64,000 nucleotides of DNA from Pseudomonas tremae (GTDB lineage Bacteria > Pseudomonadota > Gammaproteobacteria > Pseudomonadales > Pseudomonadaceae). Below the pieces are notes generated by a model, which saw only the letters and a program-made list of their open reading frames with translations, did not search any database and was not told the origin of the DNA. The stretch covers positions 92,113 through 156,112 of the forward strand of contig NZ_LJRO01000031.1 of assembly GCF_001401155.1 (NCBI RefSeq), written 5' to 3'. The translations under genes were made by a program, and so were the position numbers. This document shows, piece after piece, positions 10,454 through 19,750 of this stretch (position 1 is the first letter of the stretch; each line of letters begins with the position of its first letter).

Positions 10454-11479
10454 ATGAGCAACGCGATTCTGCAAAATAAACCAGCTCTGGCGCCTGCCAG
10501 AGGCAAACGACGTCTGCCGACGGAGCTCAGTATCTTTCTGGTATTGATCGGCATCGGGCTGGTTTTCGAGATGTTTGGCTGGATCGTCCGCGACCAGAGT
10601 TTTCTGCTCAATTCCCAGCGCCTGGTACTGATGATTCTTCAGGTTTCGATCATCGGGTTGCTGGCCATCGGCGTGACCCAAGTGATCATCACGACAGGCA
10701 TCGATCTGTCTTCCGGCTCGGTGCTGGCGCTGTCGGCGATGATTGCCGCGAGCCTGGCACAAACCTCGGACTATACCCGCGCAGTCTTTCCGTCGCTGAC
10801 CGACCTGCCAGTGTGGATACCGGTGGTGGTCGGGCTGGGGGTGGGGCTGTTGGCTGGCGCGATCAACGGCAGCATCATTGCGATTACCGGGATCCCGCCA
10901 TTCATCGCCACGCTGGGCATGATGGTCTCCGCGCGCGGCCTGGCGCGCTTCTATACCGAAGGCCAGCCGGTCAGCATGCTCTCTGATTCCTACACGGCCA
11001 TCGGGCAGGGCGCGATGCCGGTGCTTATCTTTCTGGTGGTCGCCGTGATCTTTCACATTGCCCTGCGCTACACCAAGTACGGCAAATACACCTATGCCAT
11101 CGGCGGCAACATGCAGGCGGCTCGGACTTCCGGAATCAACGTCAAGCGACACCTGATCATTGTCTACAGCATCGCCGGGCTTCTGGCCGGACTGGCGGGA
11201 GTCGTTGCTTCTGCGCGTGCTGCCACAGGGCAGGCGGGGATGGGGATGTCCTATGAGCTGGATGCGATCGCCGCAGCGGTCATCGGCGGCACCAGCCTCG
11301 CTGGCGGGGTGGGCAGAATCACTGGCACGGTGATTGGCGCACTGATTCTGGGAGTGATGGCCAGCGGTTTCACTTTTGTTGGCGTGGACGCCTATGTTCA
11401 GGACATTATCAAAGGCCTGATCATTGTAGCGGCGGTAGTAATCGATCAATATCGCAACAAGCGCAAGACTAAGCGCTGA
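10454..11479 (+). CDS. Sugar ABC transporter permease (RbsC/IatP type)
   Basis: 341-aa integral membrane protein of the BPD_transp_2 family with about eight to ten hydrophobic segments. Family stretches are [58 protein letters not shown] and [20 protein letters not shown]. It begins 47 bp after the ATPase gene and is followed by a terminator, so it ends the three-gene importer operon. Confidence 0.92.
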   Translation: MSNAILQNKPALAPARGKRRLPTELSIFLVLIGIGLVFEMFGWIVRDQSFLLNSQRLVLMILQVSIIGLLAIGVTQVIITTGIDLSSGSVLALSAMIAASLAQTSDYTRAVFPSLTDLPVWIPVVVGLGVGLLAGAINGSIIAITGIPPFIATLGMMVSARGLARFYTEGQPVSMLSDSYTAIGQGAMPVLIFLVVAVIFHIALRYTKYGKYTYAIGGNMQAARTSGINVKRHLIIVYSIAGLLAGLAGVVASARAATGQAGMGMSYELDAIAAAVIGGTSLAGGVGRITGTVIGALILGVMASGFTFVGVDAYVQDIIKGLIIVAAVVIDQYRNKRKTKR

Positions 11480-11496
11480 GCTCCGATGCTGTATGG

Positions 11497-11524
11497 AAAG
11501 GCCTGTTTCAGGCCTTTTTTTGCT
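11497..11524 (+). terminator. Terminator of the inositol transporter operon
   Basis: AAAGGCCTG pairs with CAGGCCTTT around a TTT loop, followed by a run of T. A strong intrinsic terminator 17 bp after the permease stop. Confidence 0.9.
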
Positions 11525-11608
11525 TTGAATATTGCCGGAACCGATGAGTCGTCCACGGGTCAGAGCCTCGTCAGGGCGCGTGCGCGGCAAGGTTTGTACC
11601 CGCATTTA

Positions 11609-11642
11609 AAGGGGGGTTCGTACGATTGTTGTACGAAAACCC
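11609..11642. repeat. Inverted repeat upstream of the DksA paralogue
   Basis: TTCGTAC (11617-11623) and GTACGAA (11631-11637) face each other across a 7-nt gap and are flanked by G-rich and C-rich ends (GGG/CCC) that extend the pairing with a small bulge. No U-run follows directly. It could be an operator or a structured leader. It does not match the AT-rich Zur box I know from other gammaproteobacteria. Confidence 0.45.
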
Positions 11643-11783
11643 TTCAATTGTGTTGCCGAGCCCGCTAGCCGGCCTTAGACTGCCGCCCCTCGTAAATTGA
11701 GTGCCAGGTGGCGCTTGGAGATTATTGGCTTGCACGGCAACGTCGAGCTGCTCCTCAATGCACGTTTTTTTATAGAGAAATAA

Positions 11784-12188
11784 ATGACAAAGGAAAAGTT
11801 GCTGGCCATGCCGGCCGATGACTACATGAACGCCGAGCAGCACGCTTTCTTCGTCGAGCTGTTGCAGGGCATGAAGGTCGAGATCCACGAGCGAATCGAG
11901 CAGAGCCGTATTGCCATCGAGAGCCTGGACACGCCTGCGGATCCGGCTGACGCTGCTTCTGTCGAAGAAGAGCGCCACTGGCTGGTCAATGTAATTGACC
12001 GCGATCAGCGCATGCTGCCTCAGCTGGAAATGGCCCTCTCGCGCATTGCCGATGACACATTCGGCTGGTGCGATGACAGCGGCGAGCCTATTGGCCTCAA
12101 GCGTCTGCTGATCAGCCCGACCACCAAGTACTGCATCGAGGCGCAAGAGCGCCACGAGCAGATCGACAAGCACCAGCGCCAGGCCTGA
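11784..12188 (+). CDS. DksA/TraR-family regulator with degenerate zinc finger (DksA2-like)
   Basis: 134-aa coiled-coil regulator of the DksA family, which acts in the RNA polymerase secondary channel with ppGpp. The N-terminal half is a helical hairpin with DPADAASVEEERHW near the coiled-coil tip. The C-terminal globular part reads FGWCDDSGEPIGLKRLL and TTKYCIEAQERHE. Only two of the four zinc cysteines remain (CxxS and CxxA), as in the zinc-independent DksA2 of P. aeruginosa, which takes over when zinc is scarce. It stands alone between two terminators, so it is a monocistronic gene. The link to zinc starvation is inferred from the paralogue. Confidence 0.87.
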   Translation: MTKEKLLAMPADDYMNAEQHAFFVELLQGMKVEIHERIEQSRIAIESLDTPADPADAASVEEERHWLVNVIDRDQRMLPQLEMALSRIADDTFGWCDDSGEPIGLKRLLISPTTKYCIEAQERHEQIDKHQRQA

Positions 12189-12217
12189 TACGCAGGCAAC
12201 CGCAGCTGAGTGAAAAC

Positions 12218-12250
12218 ACCGGGAGGCAAGAAATTGCCTCCCGGTTTTGT
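12218..12250 (+). terminator. Terminator after the DksA paralogue
   Basis: Perfect 12-bp stem (ACCGGGAGGCAA with TTGCCTCCCGGT) and a GAAA tetraloop, followed by TTTTGTTG. Confidence 0.92.
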
Positions 12251-12370
12251 TGTGCCCGGAATTTGTCGAAAGCCTCACGCTGTTCGCTACGACCAACAGC
12301 GCATGGCACTTAGCCGTTATCTAGCGTTTAATGGATCCCATAACGATAAATAGCGATGGGGTGACGAAGT

Positions 12371-13978
12371 ATGGCCGAGAACCTTTCAATGGCAGCCGGA
12401 CTGCCGCTGTCCGACGCACCTGATGCACAGTCGGGGGTGTGGGTGCCGGCGGCGCAGACCGTTGCAATGTGTCTGCTACTGACCGCCATGAGCGCTACTG
12501 GTCTGTCTCTCTATATTGTGGTTCCGATAACGCTGCTGGTGGTCTGGCTGCCCCGCCTGATGCGCGGGCGGAGGCCGGTTTTGCAAGCCGAAGCAGGGGC
12601 CAGCGATATTGTGTCTCTGGCTCGCGACCTGTCTCGCACCACCAGTCACAACGCGCTGTCGGCTGCTCAGGTAGCGTTTTCCGTCGGCCAACTGGCAGGC
12701 AAGGTGCAGTCGCAGTTGAGTGCTGCCGAGCAGATCGTCAGCAGCGCCGATCAGATGATCGCGACCGAACAGCAGACTGCGCAGTTGAGCCAGCAAGCCC
12801 TGGTGGCTGCCAGCGAGGCGCGTCAGCGCAGTGAGTCGGGCAGCAGCGTTCTGAACGAGTCCATCGAGCGCATGCACCAGTTGAGCACCCGTGCCATTAA
12901 CAGCCGCCAGTTGATCGAGGCCCTCAGCCAGCGCAGTGAAGAGATCCAGAGGGTGACGCTGGTCATTCAGTCGATTGCCAGCCAGACCAACCTGCTGGCG
13001 CTCAATGCCGCTATCGAAGCCGCTCGGGCTGGCGAGTACGGGCGCGGCTTTGCGGTGGTGGCTGATGAGGTTCGCGGGCTTGCGGGGCGCACGGCCAGCG
13101 CTACGGGGGAAGTCGGTCAGATGGTGGCCGATATCCAGCAGCGTACTGCGCAGGTGGTCGAGCAGATTCGTGAATTGTCGTCCGGGCTGGATGCCGGGGT
13201 CGGGCAGGTCGAGCTGGCTGGTCAGCATCTGGGCAACATTGCACGTCTGGCCGTCGAAGTGGAGAGTCAGGTCAGCGAAATCGCTCAGGGTGCCCGAAGC
13301 AATCAGGATCAATTGGCGAGCCTGTTCGACGCCGTCGAAAACATGCGCAGCGATCTGGCGGTCAGTGATGAGCAGACTCGGCAACTGGCGAAGTCCGCGG
13401 TGCAGATGGAAGGCCAGGCAGAGACTATCAGTCAGCGGCTGGCCCAGGTCGGCCTGGATGACTATCACCAGCGTGTCTACGATCTGGCGCGCGAAGGTGC
13501 ACGGCTCATCGGCGAAAAGTTCGAAGCTGATATCGACCAGGGACGGGTCAGTCTGGATGACTTGTTCGATCGCACCTACAAGCCGGTTCCCGATACCTCG
13601 CCCACCCGCTTCACGACGCGGTTTGATCGCTACACCGATCAGACATTGCCGGGGCTGCAGGAACCTTTGCTGCCCCGCCATGAAGGCCTGGTGTTTGCCA
13701 TCGCCTGCACGCAACAGGGCTATGTGCCGACTCACAACAACGCCTTCAGCCTGCCGTTGACTGGCGACCGGGCGGTGGACAACGCGCGCAATCGCAGCAA
13801 GCGCAAGTTTGATGATCGAACCGGCATTCGTTGCGGCAGCCATCAGCAGCCCGTATTGCTGCAGACCTACACCCGAGACACCGGCGAACTGATGCATGAT
13901 CTTTCGGTGCCAATCATGGTCAAGGGGCGGCATTGGGGTGGCCTGCGTCTGGGCTACAAACCGCAAGGGCGTTCATGA
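12371..13978 (+). CDS. Methyl-accepting chemotaxis protein with C-terminal extra module
   Basis: 535-aa chemoreceptor. An N-terminal hydrophobic stretch (about residues 24-57) likely forms one hairpin or one to two membrane spans without a sizeable periplasmic domain. A coiled coil follows, then the conserved signalling tip ([20 protein letters not shown], then [15 protein letters not shown]). After the second methylation helix there are about 150 further residues (from about [13 protein letters not shown] to the end). They contain [35 protein letters not shown] and [21 protein letters not shown], which resembles a Cache-type sensor fold placed after the signalling domain. The ligand is unknown. 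Confidence 0.88.
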   Translation: MAENLSMAAGLPLSDAPDAQSGVWVPAAQTVAMCLLLTAMSATGLSLYIVVPITLLVVWLPRLMRGRRPVLQAEAGASDIVSLARDLSRTTSHNALSAAQVAFSVGQLAGKVQSQLSAAEQIVSSADQMIATEQQTAQLSQQALVAASEARQRSESGSSVLNESIERMHQLSTRAINSRQLIEALSQRSEEIQRVTLVIQSIASQTNLLALNAAIEAARAGEYGRGFAVVADEVRGLAGRTASATGEVGQMVADIQQRTAQVVEQIRELSSGLDAGVGQVELAGQHLGNIARLAVEVESQVSEIAQGARSNQDQLASLFDAVENMRSDLAVSDEQTRQLAKSAVQMEGQAETISQRLAQVGLDDYHQRVYDLAREGARLIGEKFEADIDQGRVSLDDLFDRTYKPVPDTSPTRFTTRFDRYTDQTLPGLQEPLLPRHEGLVFAIACTQQGYVPTHNNAFSLPLTGDRAVDNARNRSKRKFDDRTGIRCGSHQQPVLLQTYTRDTGELMHDLSVPIMVKGRHWGGLRLGYKPQGRS

Positions 13979-14243
13979 CTGTAAGGACGTATATATGACG
14001 CGTTTCGGCCGGTTGATCAAGATGTTTATCAAAGCGTGTACAACTATAAGATACTGAACGCCAACTGTCGGTACTTATTGATCGTTTGCTGGTTTATAGC
14101 GACTGGGCGTGTAGGGGGTTTCTGAAAAGATCGTGTATGACTTGACTGTTCGGTGCCGTTGAGCAAGCTGTTTAAATCAACTTTATTTAAAGCTGGTTTA
14201 AATGCAGCCTTTTTGATGGGCTGCCTCTACGGACGGAAAAGTT

Positions 14244-15728
14244 ATGAACCATGAATGGAATGTTCAACCCGCAACGCCAACGCCCTACGCAGTTTCCCGC
14301 CGGCTGACCGCCCGCATAGGGGTTTTCTTTGATGGCACGGGAAACAATCGCGTCAACAGTCAGATCGGGGCTGATTGCCAGGCGTTGATTGAAGTCAATA
14401 ATGGGCAGCACATAAAAGAGTGTGCAGGGCGTCATGTTCATCCTGGCAGTAGTTACAGTAACGAGTTGAGCAATATAGCCAGGCTGGTCGGTTTATATCG
14501 ACAACAAACGCTGGCCGACAATGACGGCACGGGTCTGATGGTGTACTGCCCGATCTATATCAGCGGTGCTGGCACGACCTCTGGCGGGCGCGATTCGGTA
14601 TGGCCCGGACAGAGTTTTGGCCGAGGGACGACCGGCGTTATATCCAAAGTCGAAAACGCATTCAGGAAACTGGAATCGGCGTTAAAGAAACTCCCTCGGG
14701 ACAATCCGGATTGCGTGTTGGAAACGCTCGAACTGGATGTGTTCGGCTTCAGTCGCGGCGCAGCTTCTGCCAGGCATTTTGCCAATGAAATCCTGAAGCA
14801 GGGCGCGGGTATGCTCGCCCCGATACTTGAAAGCCGCAAAGTACGTCTTGGAGAGGGGTTCGCGTGGAAGAACGACAGCGTGCGGCTCAAGGTGATCGGC
14901 CTGTTCGACACGGTCGCAGCAATCGGCAGCTTCAAGGACTTGGGTAATACCAGAGATGCGAGTAACCGGCGGGTGAACCTGTACCTGCCGCCCGGATGCG
15001 CCCAGCAGGTGTTGCATCTGGTGGCGCGTGACGAGTCCCGGCGCAATTTTGCGCTCAACAGTGTGCAGCCGGCATGGCCCAGGGAGATTATTCTGCCTGG
15101 CGCGCATTCCGACATTGGCGGTGGTTACCCACCGCAGATGGAAGAAAGCGTGATGCTGACCCGGCCTCGCATCAGCACCGTAAGCCGCTGCAGTCCGCCT
15201 GAAACAGCGGCGAGCTGGCTGGAGGCGCAACTCGAGTTGGACAACCTGGACCCTGAGCGGTGGATCGATCCGTCTGACACTCAGGCATCACTGCAGGTCC
15301 AGGCACGCGAAAGCGGAGGGTGTCCGCGTGCGCATTCGATGAAAGGCATGAGGGCGATTACCGCAGCCGTCTGCATGAACCGCCAGGTGTTCGGGCATCT
15401 GGCGCGCGTGTCGCTGAGGATCATGCACATTCTGGCGTGTGACGAAGGCGTGCCGTTCGATGCAATACCGCCAGGCCCTGAATTCCAGATTCCTCCCGAG
15501 CTTGAAGGCATTGCCCTCAAGCTGATCGATTATGCAAGAGGTGGCCCTTATAGGCTGAGCACGCAGGAAGAACAGATATTGCGCTGGCGCTACATACATC
15601 AGTCAGCACACTGGAGCGCGGTGGTGGGCAGACTGGGCACCTTCGGCGACGCTGTCTTCGTTCACGCTCCGCAACCGGGTGGTCGCATACTGCATCCCAA
15701 CGTTGGTCAGCCCGGTTATCCGCAGTAA
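14244..15728 (+). CDS. DUF2235 alpha/beta hydrolase, Tle1-type phospholipase effector candidate
   Basis: 494-aa protein with the DUF2235 / T6SS Tle1 catalytic core. RIGVFFDGTGNN sits near the N terminus, the nucleophile elbow is GFSRG (LDVFGFSRGAASARHF), a VIGLFDTVAAIGS strand follows, and the Asp/His region is LPGAHSDIGGGYPP. There is no signal peptide, as expected for T6SS cargo. No vgrG, PAAR, adaptor or immunity lipoprotein gene lies next to it, so if it is a T6SS effector it is an orphan. The 265 bp before it are AT-richer than the surroundings. The next gene (DUF2789) is convergent and does not look like an immunity gene. Confidence 0.8.
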   Translation: MNHEWNVQPATPTPYAVSRRLTARIGVFFDGTGNNRVNSQIGADCQALIEVNNGQHIKECAGRHVHPGSSYSNELSNIARLVGLYRQQTLADNDGTGLMVYCPIYISGAGTTSGGRDSVWPGQSFGRGTTGVISKVENAFRKLESALKKLPRDNPDCVLETLELDVFGFSRGAASARHFANEILKQGAGMLAPILESRKVRLGEGFAWKNDSVRLKVIGLFDTVAAIGSFKDLGNTRDASNRRVNLYLPPGCAQQVLHLVARDESRRNFALNSVQPAWPREIILPGAHSDIGGGYPPQMEESVMLTRPRISTVSRCSPPETAASWLEAQLELDNLDPERWIDPSDTQASLQVQARESGGCPRAHSMKGMRAITAAVCMNRQVFGHLARVSLRIMHILACDEGVPFDAIPPGPEFQIPPELEGIALKLIDYARGGPYRLSTQEEQILRWRYIHQSAHWSAVVGRLGTFGDAVFVHAPQPGGRILHPNVGQPGYPQ

Positions 15729-15736
15729 TGCCCGAC

Positions 15737-15762
15737 GCCCGAGTGGCTTACTCGGGCTTTTT
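15737..15762. terminator. Bidirectional terminator between the lipase and DUF2789 genes
   Basis: GCCCGAGT (15737-15744) pairs with ACTCGGGC (15750-15757), then TTTTT. The structure overlaps the stop codon of the convergent DUF2789 gene, so both genes share it. Confidence 0.8.
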
Positions 15763-15987
15763 GTGCAACCGCACATTGAGTTCGTCCACCACGATTGCCC
15801 ATTCGGCGTCCTCATGCAGCTGTTCTTTGAGAAAGTCAGCCTGGCGCGGTGTCCAGAAATCCGCATCGATCAGCTTCACGTCGTCAGGCAGCTGGTGGCT
15901 GATGATGAACGTTTCGATGCTCTCATCGTCCGAATCCAGCGCCAGCTGAGCAAACAGGTCGTTGATGGTCGTTGTAGTCTGTTCCAT
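15748..15987 (-). CDS. DUF2789 family protein
   Basis: 79-aa acidic cytosolic protein with the family pattern INDLFAQLAL, IETFIISHQLPDDVKL, DADFWTPRQADFLKEQL and DAEWAIVVDELNVRLH. This family is widespread in Pseudomonas and its function is unknown. The ATG has AGGAGATGAC directly upstream on the minus strand. It is a single gene whose 3' end lies inside a shared terminator hairpin. Confidence 0.85.
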   Translation of the reverse strand: MEQTTTTINDLFAQLALDSDDESIETFIISHQLPDDVKLIDADFWTPRQADFLKEQLHEDAEWAIVVDELNVRLHKKPE

Positions 15988-16432
15988 GTCATCTCCTCAA
16001 CGAGGGATATCCTCGTTTTCATCAGTTCTTTATGGGAGTGACCGAGGGACACAAGAGTTCGATGCATTTGGACCGGTAGAAAAGATGGCCTTTTGTACCA
16101 TGACGACAAGTGATATGTTTCAAGCATCGCTCGATGCGCACTGATCGTCAGGGCCGAAGCCCGTCCGGCGTCTGATTCGTGTTCTGGCTGCCGGTTTACC
16201 GGCAGCGACGCCTCTGTGACACTGCAGTGTACAAAAGGTATATATCCCGTGGCCGCCCTGTACCGGTAGAATCCGCCACCCGCCTGCACACGATTTGCGG
16301 CAGCGCTGCCCAGCGCTCTTGCGTGCAGCGTGCCGGAAGCTTTCCGGTCGCTCCGCGCGGTCTATGGGTTAATCACTTTCTTGACTGCTCTGATATCGGG
16401 CAGTCTCGTTTTCATGTTTGAGGGTTTGTACT
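15988..16432. other. 445-bp intergenic region without a recognised gene
   Basis: Holds the start region of the DUF2789 gene on the left and the leader of the next gene on the right. A 7-bp hairpin (CTGCCGG/CCGGCAG, 16188-16205) and a 6-bp hairpin followed by TCGTTTTC (16383-16411) are visible. Short open frames on both strands have no protein character. A small RNA could lie here but nothing in the bases proves one. Confidence 0.35.
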
Positions 16433-16900
16433 TTGGCTGTAAGTAATCTGGATACCCATGCTTTATTCGTGCTCGGCGACCTCCGCGCACAGTTGGTCAA
16501 GCAGTTTCAATCCCGTTTTGTCTACATCACCGAACAATCAGCCGAAGGCATTTATATCGCTGAAATCGACACCGAAAGCGCATTGGTGGTCGACGACAAG
16601 CCGCGTCTTGAACTCAAGGTCGGCGATCACTTCCGGGCGTCTGTTCTGCCCAGCCGTGAAGGCGGCAAGCTTGAATTGAAATTTCGCGACATCAAGATGA
16701 CCGTGTATGGACTGGGCGAATATGCGTTCGTCGACGTCCCTGAAGGCCACGGCATCGTCTTCAAGGAAGGTCAGGCCGTGTTCATGGTCTTTGCTGCGAA
16801 AGAGCAGTTGCAGACCGGCATGAGCAAGCTTCTGAAGGGCGCCGTCGGCAAGGCCGCCAAATGGCGCAAGGGCGAACTGAGTTTCAAGGCCAGCGAGTAA
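16433..16900 (+). CDS. Conserved hypothetical protein, probable TTG start
   Basis: 155-aa soluble protein of unknown function. It looks all-beta: FVYITEQSAEGIYIAEID, LELKVGDHFRASVL, KLELKFRDIKMTVYG and VFMVFAAKEQ alternate with charged turns, and it ends in a basic helix GKAAKWRKGELSFKASE. No signal peptide or membrane segment. There is no ATG near the N terminus. TTG at 16433 is chosen because GAGGG (16420-16424) lies 8 bp upstream. TTG 16418 is the alternative. It converges on the mnh operon with only 19 bp between stops. Confidence 0.7.
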   Translation: MAVSNLDTHALFVLGDLRAQLVKQFQSRFVYITEQSAEGIYIAEIDTESALVVDDKPRLELKVGDHFRASVLPSREGGKLELKFRDIKMTVYGLGEYAFVDVPEGHGIVFKEGQAVFMVFAAKEQLQTGMSKLLKGAVGKAAKWRKGELSFKASE

Positions 16901-16919
16901 CACTGGCCTGGCATTTGGG

Positions 16920-17300
16920 TCAGCCTCCGCTCGACTCTCCGTCGGCGAGGCCGCTGCTGACCTCCGCAGGAACATCGTCACCGGCCATGCGCTTGCGAAA
17001 CAATGCCGTGCGCGCCAGCAGCAGGGTGGTTACGGGCACGGTGATCGCCAGCAGCACCGGAATCAGCCATGCGTGAATCACTGGCTCTGATTTCAGCGCA
17101 GAGAAGTAAATGATAGAGGCCAGCGCCACGCACCAGGCGCCCAGTGTCGAAGCCAGGGCCGGTGGATGCATACGCTGGAAAAAGTCTTTCAGGCGCAGCA
17201 GCCCGAGCGCCCCGGTCAAGGCAAACAGGCTGCTGGCGATCAGCAGCCCGGCGGTGAGTATTTCAGCCCAGAAGGGCACAGTGTTCGGCAGTCCGGTCAT
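16920..17300 (-). CDS. mnhG: Monovalent cation/H+ antiporter subunit G
   Basis: 126-aa subunit of the multi-protein Mnh/Mrp/Sha Na+(K+)/H+ antiporter in the inner membrane. Three membrane spans are visible (ILTAGLLIASSLFALTGALG, WCVALASIIYF, WLIPVLLAITVPVTTLLLA), with the family segment LLRLKDFFQRMHPPALASTLG between the first two. It is the last gene of the operon and overlaps mnhF by 4 bp. Confidence 0.92.
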   Translation of the reverse strand: MTGLPNTVPFWAEILTAGLLIASSLFALTGALGLLRLKDFFQRMHPPALASTLGAWCVALASIIYFSALKSEPVIHAWLIPVLLAITVPVTTLLLARTALFRKRMAGDDVPAEVSSGLADGESSGG

Positions 17301-17575
17301 TCGATCACCTCTCCGCGCAGCAGGAATTTTGCCAGTGCAAACGAGCCGACGAAGCCGAACAGTGCAATCAGCATTGCCGCTTCGAAATACGTGTCACTGG
17401 CATAACGGATACCCAGTACCAGCATCATCAGCATGGCGATGATGTACAGGTAGTCCAGCGCCAGTACCCGATCCTGAGCTGACGGCCCCTTGATCAGGCG
17501 CAGGAGGGTGATCACCATTGCCAGGGCAAAGATCAGCAGGCTGATCAGAATCGCGTTGTCGAGCAATGCACTCAT
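17297..17575 (-). CDS. mnhF: Monovalent cation/H+ antiporter subunit F
   Basis: 92-aa membrane protein with three spans and the subunit F signature RLIKGPSAQDRVLALDYLY. It overlaps mnhE and mnhG by 4 bp each, so translation of the three is probably coupled. Confidence 0.92.
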   Translation of the reverse strand: MSALLDNAILISLLIFALAMVITLLRLIKGPSAQDRVLALDYLYIIAMLMMLVLGIRYASDTYFEAAMLIALFGFVGSFALAKFLLRGEVIE

Positions 17576-18060
17576 TGGAAAATCTCCATCAACGGTCGCT
17601 CATAGGTGGTCTTGAAGTGCTCGATGAACTGCGCTTCGTCCTCCAGATCGAAGACGTGCATCAGCAGTACGCTGCGATCCAGCGCCAGCTCTGACCAGAC
17701 CGTGCCGGGCACGACCGTTGTAACCATCGCCAGCGCGGCGAGGCCGTGGGCGTCGTGCAGTTCCAGCGGGATGAGTACAAATGCCGAACGTGGCGGGCGG
17801 CCTTCGAGTCGCCACACGCTGAGGCCGACCTGAAAGTTGGAAATGACCACGTCCCTTCCTACCCGCCATAGAAACTTCAGGATGGTGCCTGGTTTGCGGA
17901 TGCGCACCGGCAAGGGCCGCAATGGCGCCATTAGGATCGGTGCAAGGAAACCCAGTACTGCGCCCAGCAAGATATGGCCAGGGCTGATCGACAGGTTCAG
18001 CACCAGCCACAGTACCCAGAGTGCCAGCGAGAGAATCGGGGCTGGAAGCAGACGCTTCAT
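17572..18060 (-). CDS. mnhE: Monovalent cation/H+ antiporter subunit E
   Basis: 162-aa MrpE/MnhE family protein. Two N-terminal membrane spans (LSLALWVLWLVLNLSI, ILLGAVLGFLAPIL) precede a cytosolic part with VVISNFQVGLSVW and LAMVTTVVPGTVW. It overlaps both neighbours by 4 bp. Confidence 0.92.
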   Translation of the reverse strand: MKRLLPAPILSLALWVLWLVLNLSISPGHILLGAVLGFLAPILMAPLRPLPVRIRKPGTILKFLWRVGRDVVISNFQVGLSVWRLEGRPPRSAFVLIPLELHDAHGLAALAMVTTVVPGTVWSELALDRSVLLMHVFDLEDEAQFIEHFKTTYERPLMEIFQ

Positions 18061-19750
18061 GGTTGCGCCTCCGAACTCACTTCCCGGCTGGTCGGGCCGG
18101 GTATCGGCCGTGTGGCGAGTACCGATTGCACGTACTGTTTGGGCTCATGCAGCGCAGCAGCGGTATCCTGGGTATAGCGCAGCAATGGCTCAGCCTTGAA
18201 GGTCAGCGCGATGCACAAGCCCAGCAGAATGATGATCGGCAGGCATTCATTGCGTCTCAGCAGTGGCGAAGGGCGCTCGTGAGGCGTCCAGAAACGCTGG
18301 GTGCCCAGTCGGGAAAATGCAATCAGTGACGCCAGTCCGGAAAAGATCAGCAGGCCGATGAGCATCCAGGATTTGGTCGACAGCGCTTCATCCTGCGCGA
18401 CATCCAGCCCCAGCGGATTCATGAGGGCACTCAGCAGGGTGAGCTTGCCGATGAACCCTGACAAGGGCGGCATGCCGATGATCAGCAGGGCGCAAGCGAT
18501 GAAGCTCAGGCCCAGGAACGCCATTGTCATGGGGATCACCTGACCTACCACGGCTTTCTGCTCGTCATCCAGGTTGGTGCCGGGCGGTGGATGCAGTGAT
18601 TCGAGAGTGCGTGGCAGTTGATCCAGGTCATCTTCCAGCGGGATCTCGTTGGCCGAACGAGAACGTTCGATCAGTTCGCCCAGCAAAAACATCGCGCTCA
18701 GCGCCAGGGTCGAGCTGACCAGATAGAACAGTGCGCCCGATGTCAGGCTTGGCTGCGCAAAACCGATGGCCGACAAAAGTATGCCTGCCGATACCAGAAT
18801 GCTCAGGCTGGCGAGCCGCTCCAGGCGCTGGGCTGCAATGATCGCGATGGCTGCGGTGAAAATCGTCGCCATGCCGCCGTATATCAGCCACTCGCCACCA
18901 AAGAATGCAGATGCGCCCGCCTGGCCTGAAAACAGCAGCGTCCATAGTCGCAGCAGGGTGTAGATGCCTACTTTTGTCATGATCGCAAACATCGCCGCTA
19001 CCGGCGCGCTGGCGGCAGAGTAGGCCGGGACCAGCCAGAAGTTCAGTGGCCACATGCCCGCCTTGGCGAGAAAGGCCGTGGCCAGAATGGCGGCGCCTGC
19101 GTGCAGCAGTCCCAGATCGGCTTCCGATACCTGCGGAATCTTGATCGCAAGGTCGGCGAAGTTGAGCGTACCGGTTACCCCGTAGATCAGCGCGGCACCG
19201 ATCAGGAATAGCGACGAGGCCAGCAGGTTGATCGAAATGTAGTGCAGGCCGGTGGACACTCTCGCCCGACCGGAGCCGTGCAGCATCAGGCCATAGGAGG
19301 CTGCGAGCAGCACCTCGAAAAACACGAACAGATTGAACAGGTCGGCCGTCAGGAATGCGCCGTACAGGCCCATTAGCTGAATCTGGAACAGTGCATGAAA
19401 GCTGGCACCGGCCCGGTCCCAGCGTGCCAGCGTGCCAGCGCGAACAGCAGGGCGCAGACGCCGACGATGCCGGTCAGTACCAGCATCAAGGCCGACAGGT
19501 GATCGACTACCAGCACTATGCCGAAGGGAACGCCCCAGTTGCCCGGCAGGTAGACGCCGATGGAACCGCTGCTGCCGGTCTGTTGCACCCAGAAAAACAG
19601 CACCACCGAGATGCCCAGCCCGAGCATGCTGGAAAACAGATTGATGCGTCCCTTGAGCGGCCGATGCTTTTCGCCCAGCCAGAGCATCAATCCGGCCGTC
19701 AGCAGCGGCAGCAGAATCGGCGCGATGATCAGTTGATTGATCCAGCTCAT
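18057..19750 (-). pseudogene. mnhD: mnhD, antiporter subunit D, frameshifted by an 8-bp tandem duplication
   Basis: Subunit D belongs to the NuoL/M/N-like proton-translocating family. The N-terminal part begins at ATG 19750 with MSWINQLIIAPILLPLLTAG and reads correctly to LLFALARW. It then leaves frame and stops at 19373. The rest of the protein continues in another frame from DRAGASFHALFQIQLMGLY through GAFLTADLFNLFVFFEVLLA to the stop at 18057. The break coincides with a perfect tandem repeat of AGCGTGCC on the + strand (19421-19428 and 19429-19436). Removing one copy restores a single 561-aa frame, so the lesion is one extra 8-bp unit. As read, no intact MnhD is made and the downstream coupled subunits E, F and G may also be affected. 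Confidence 0.88.
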
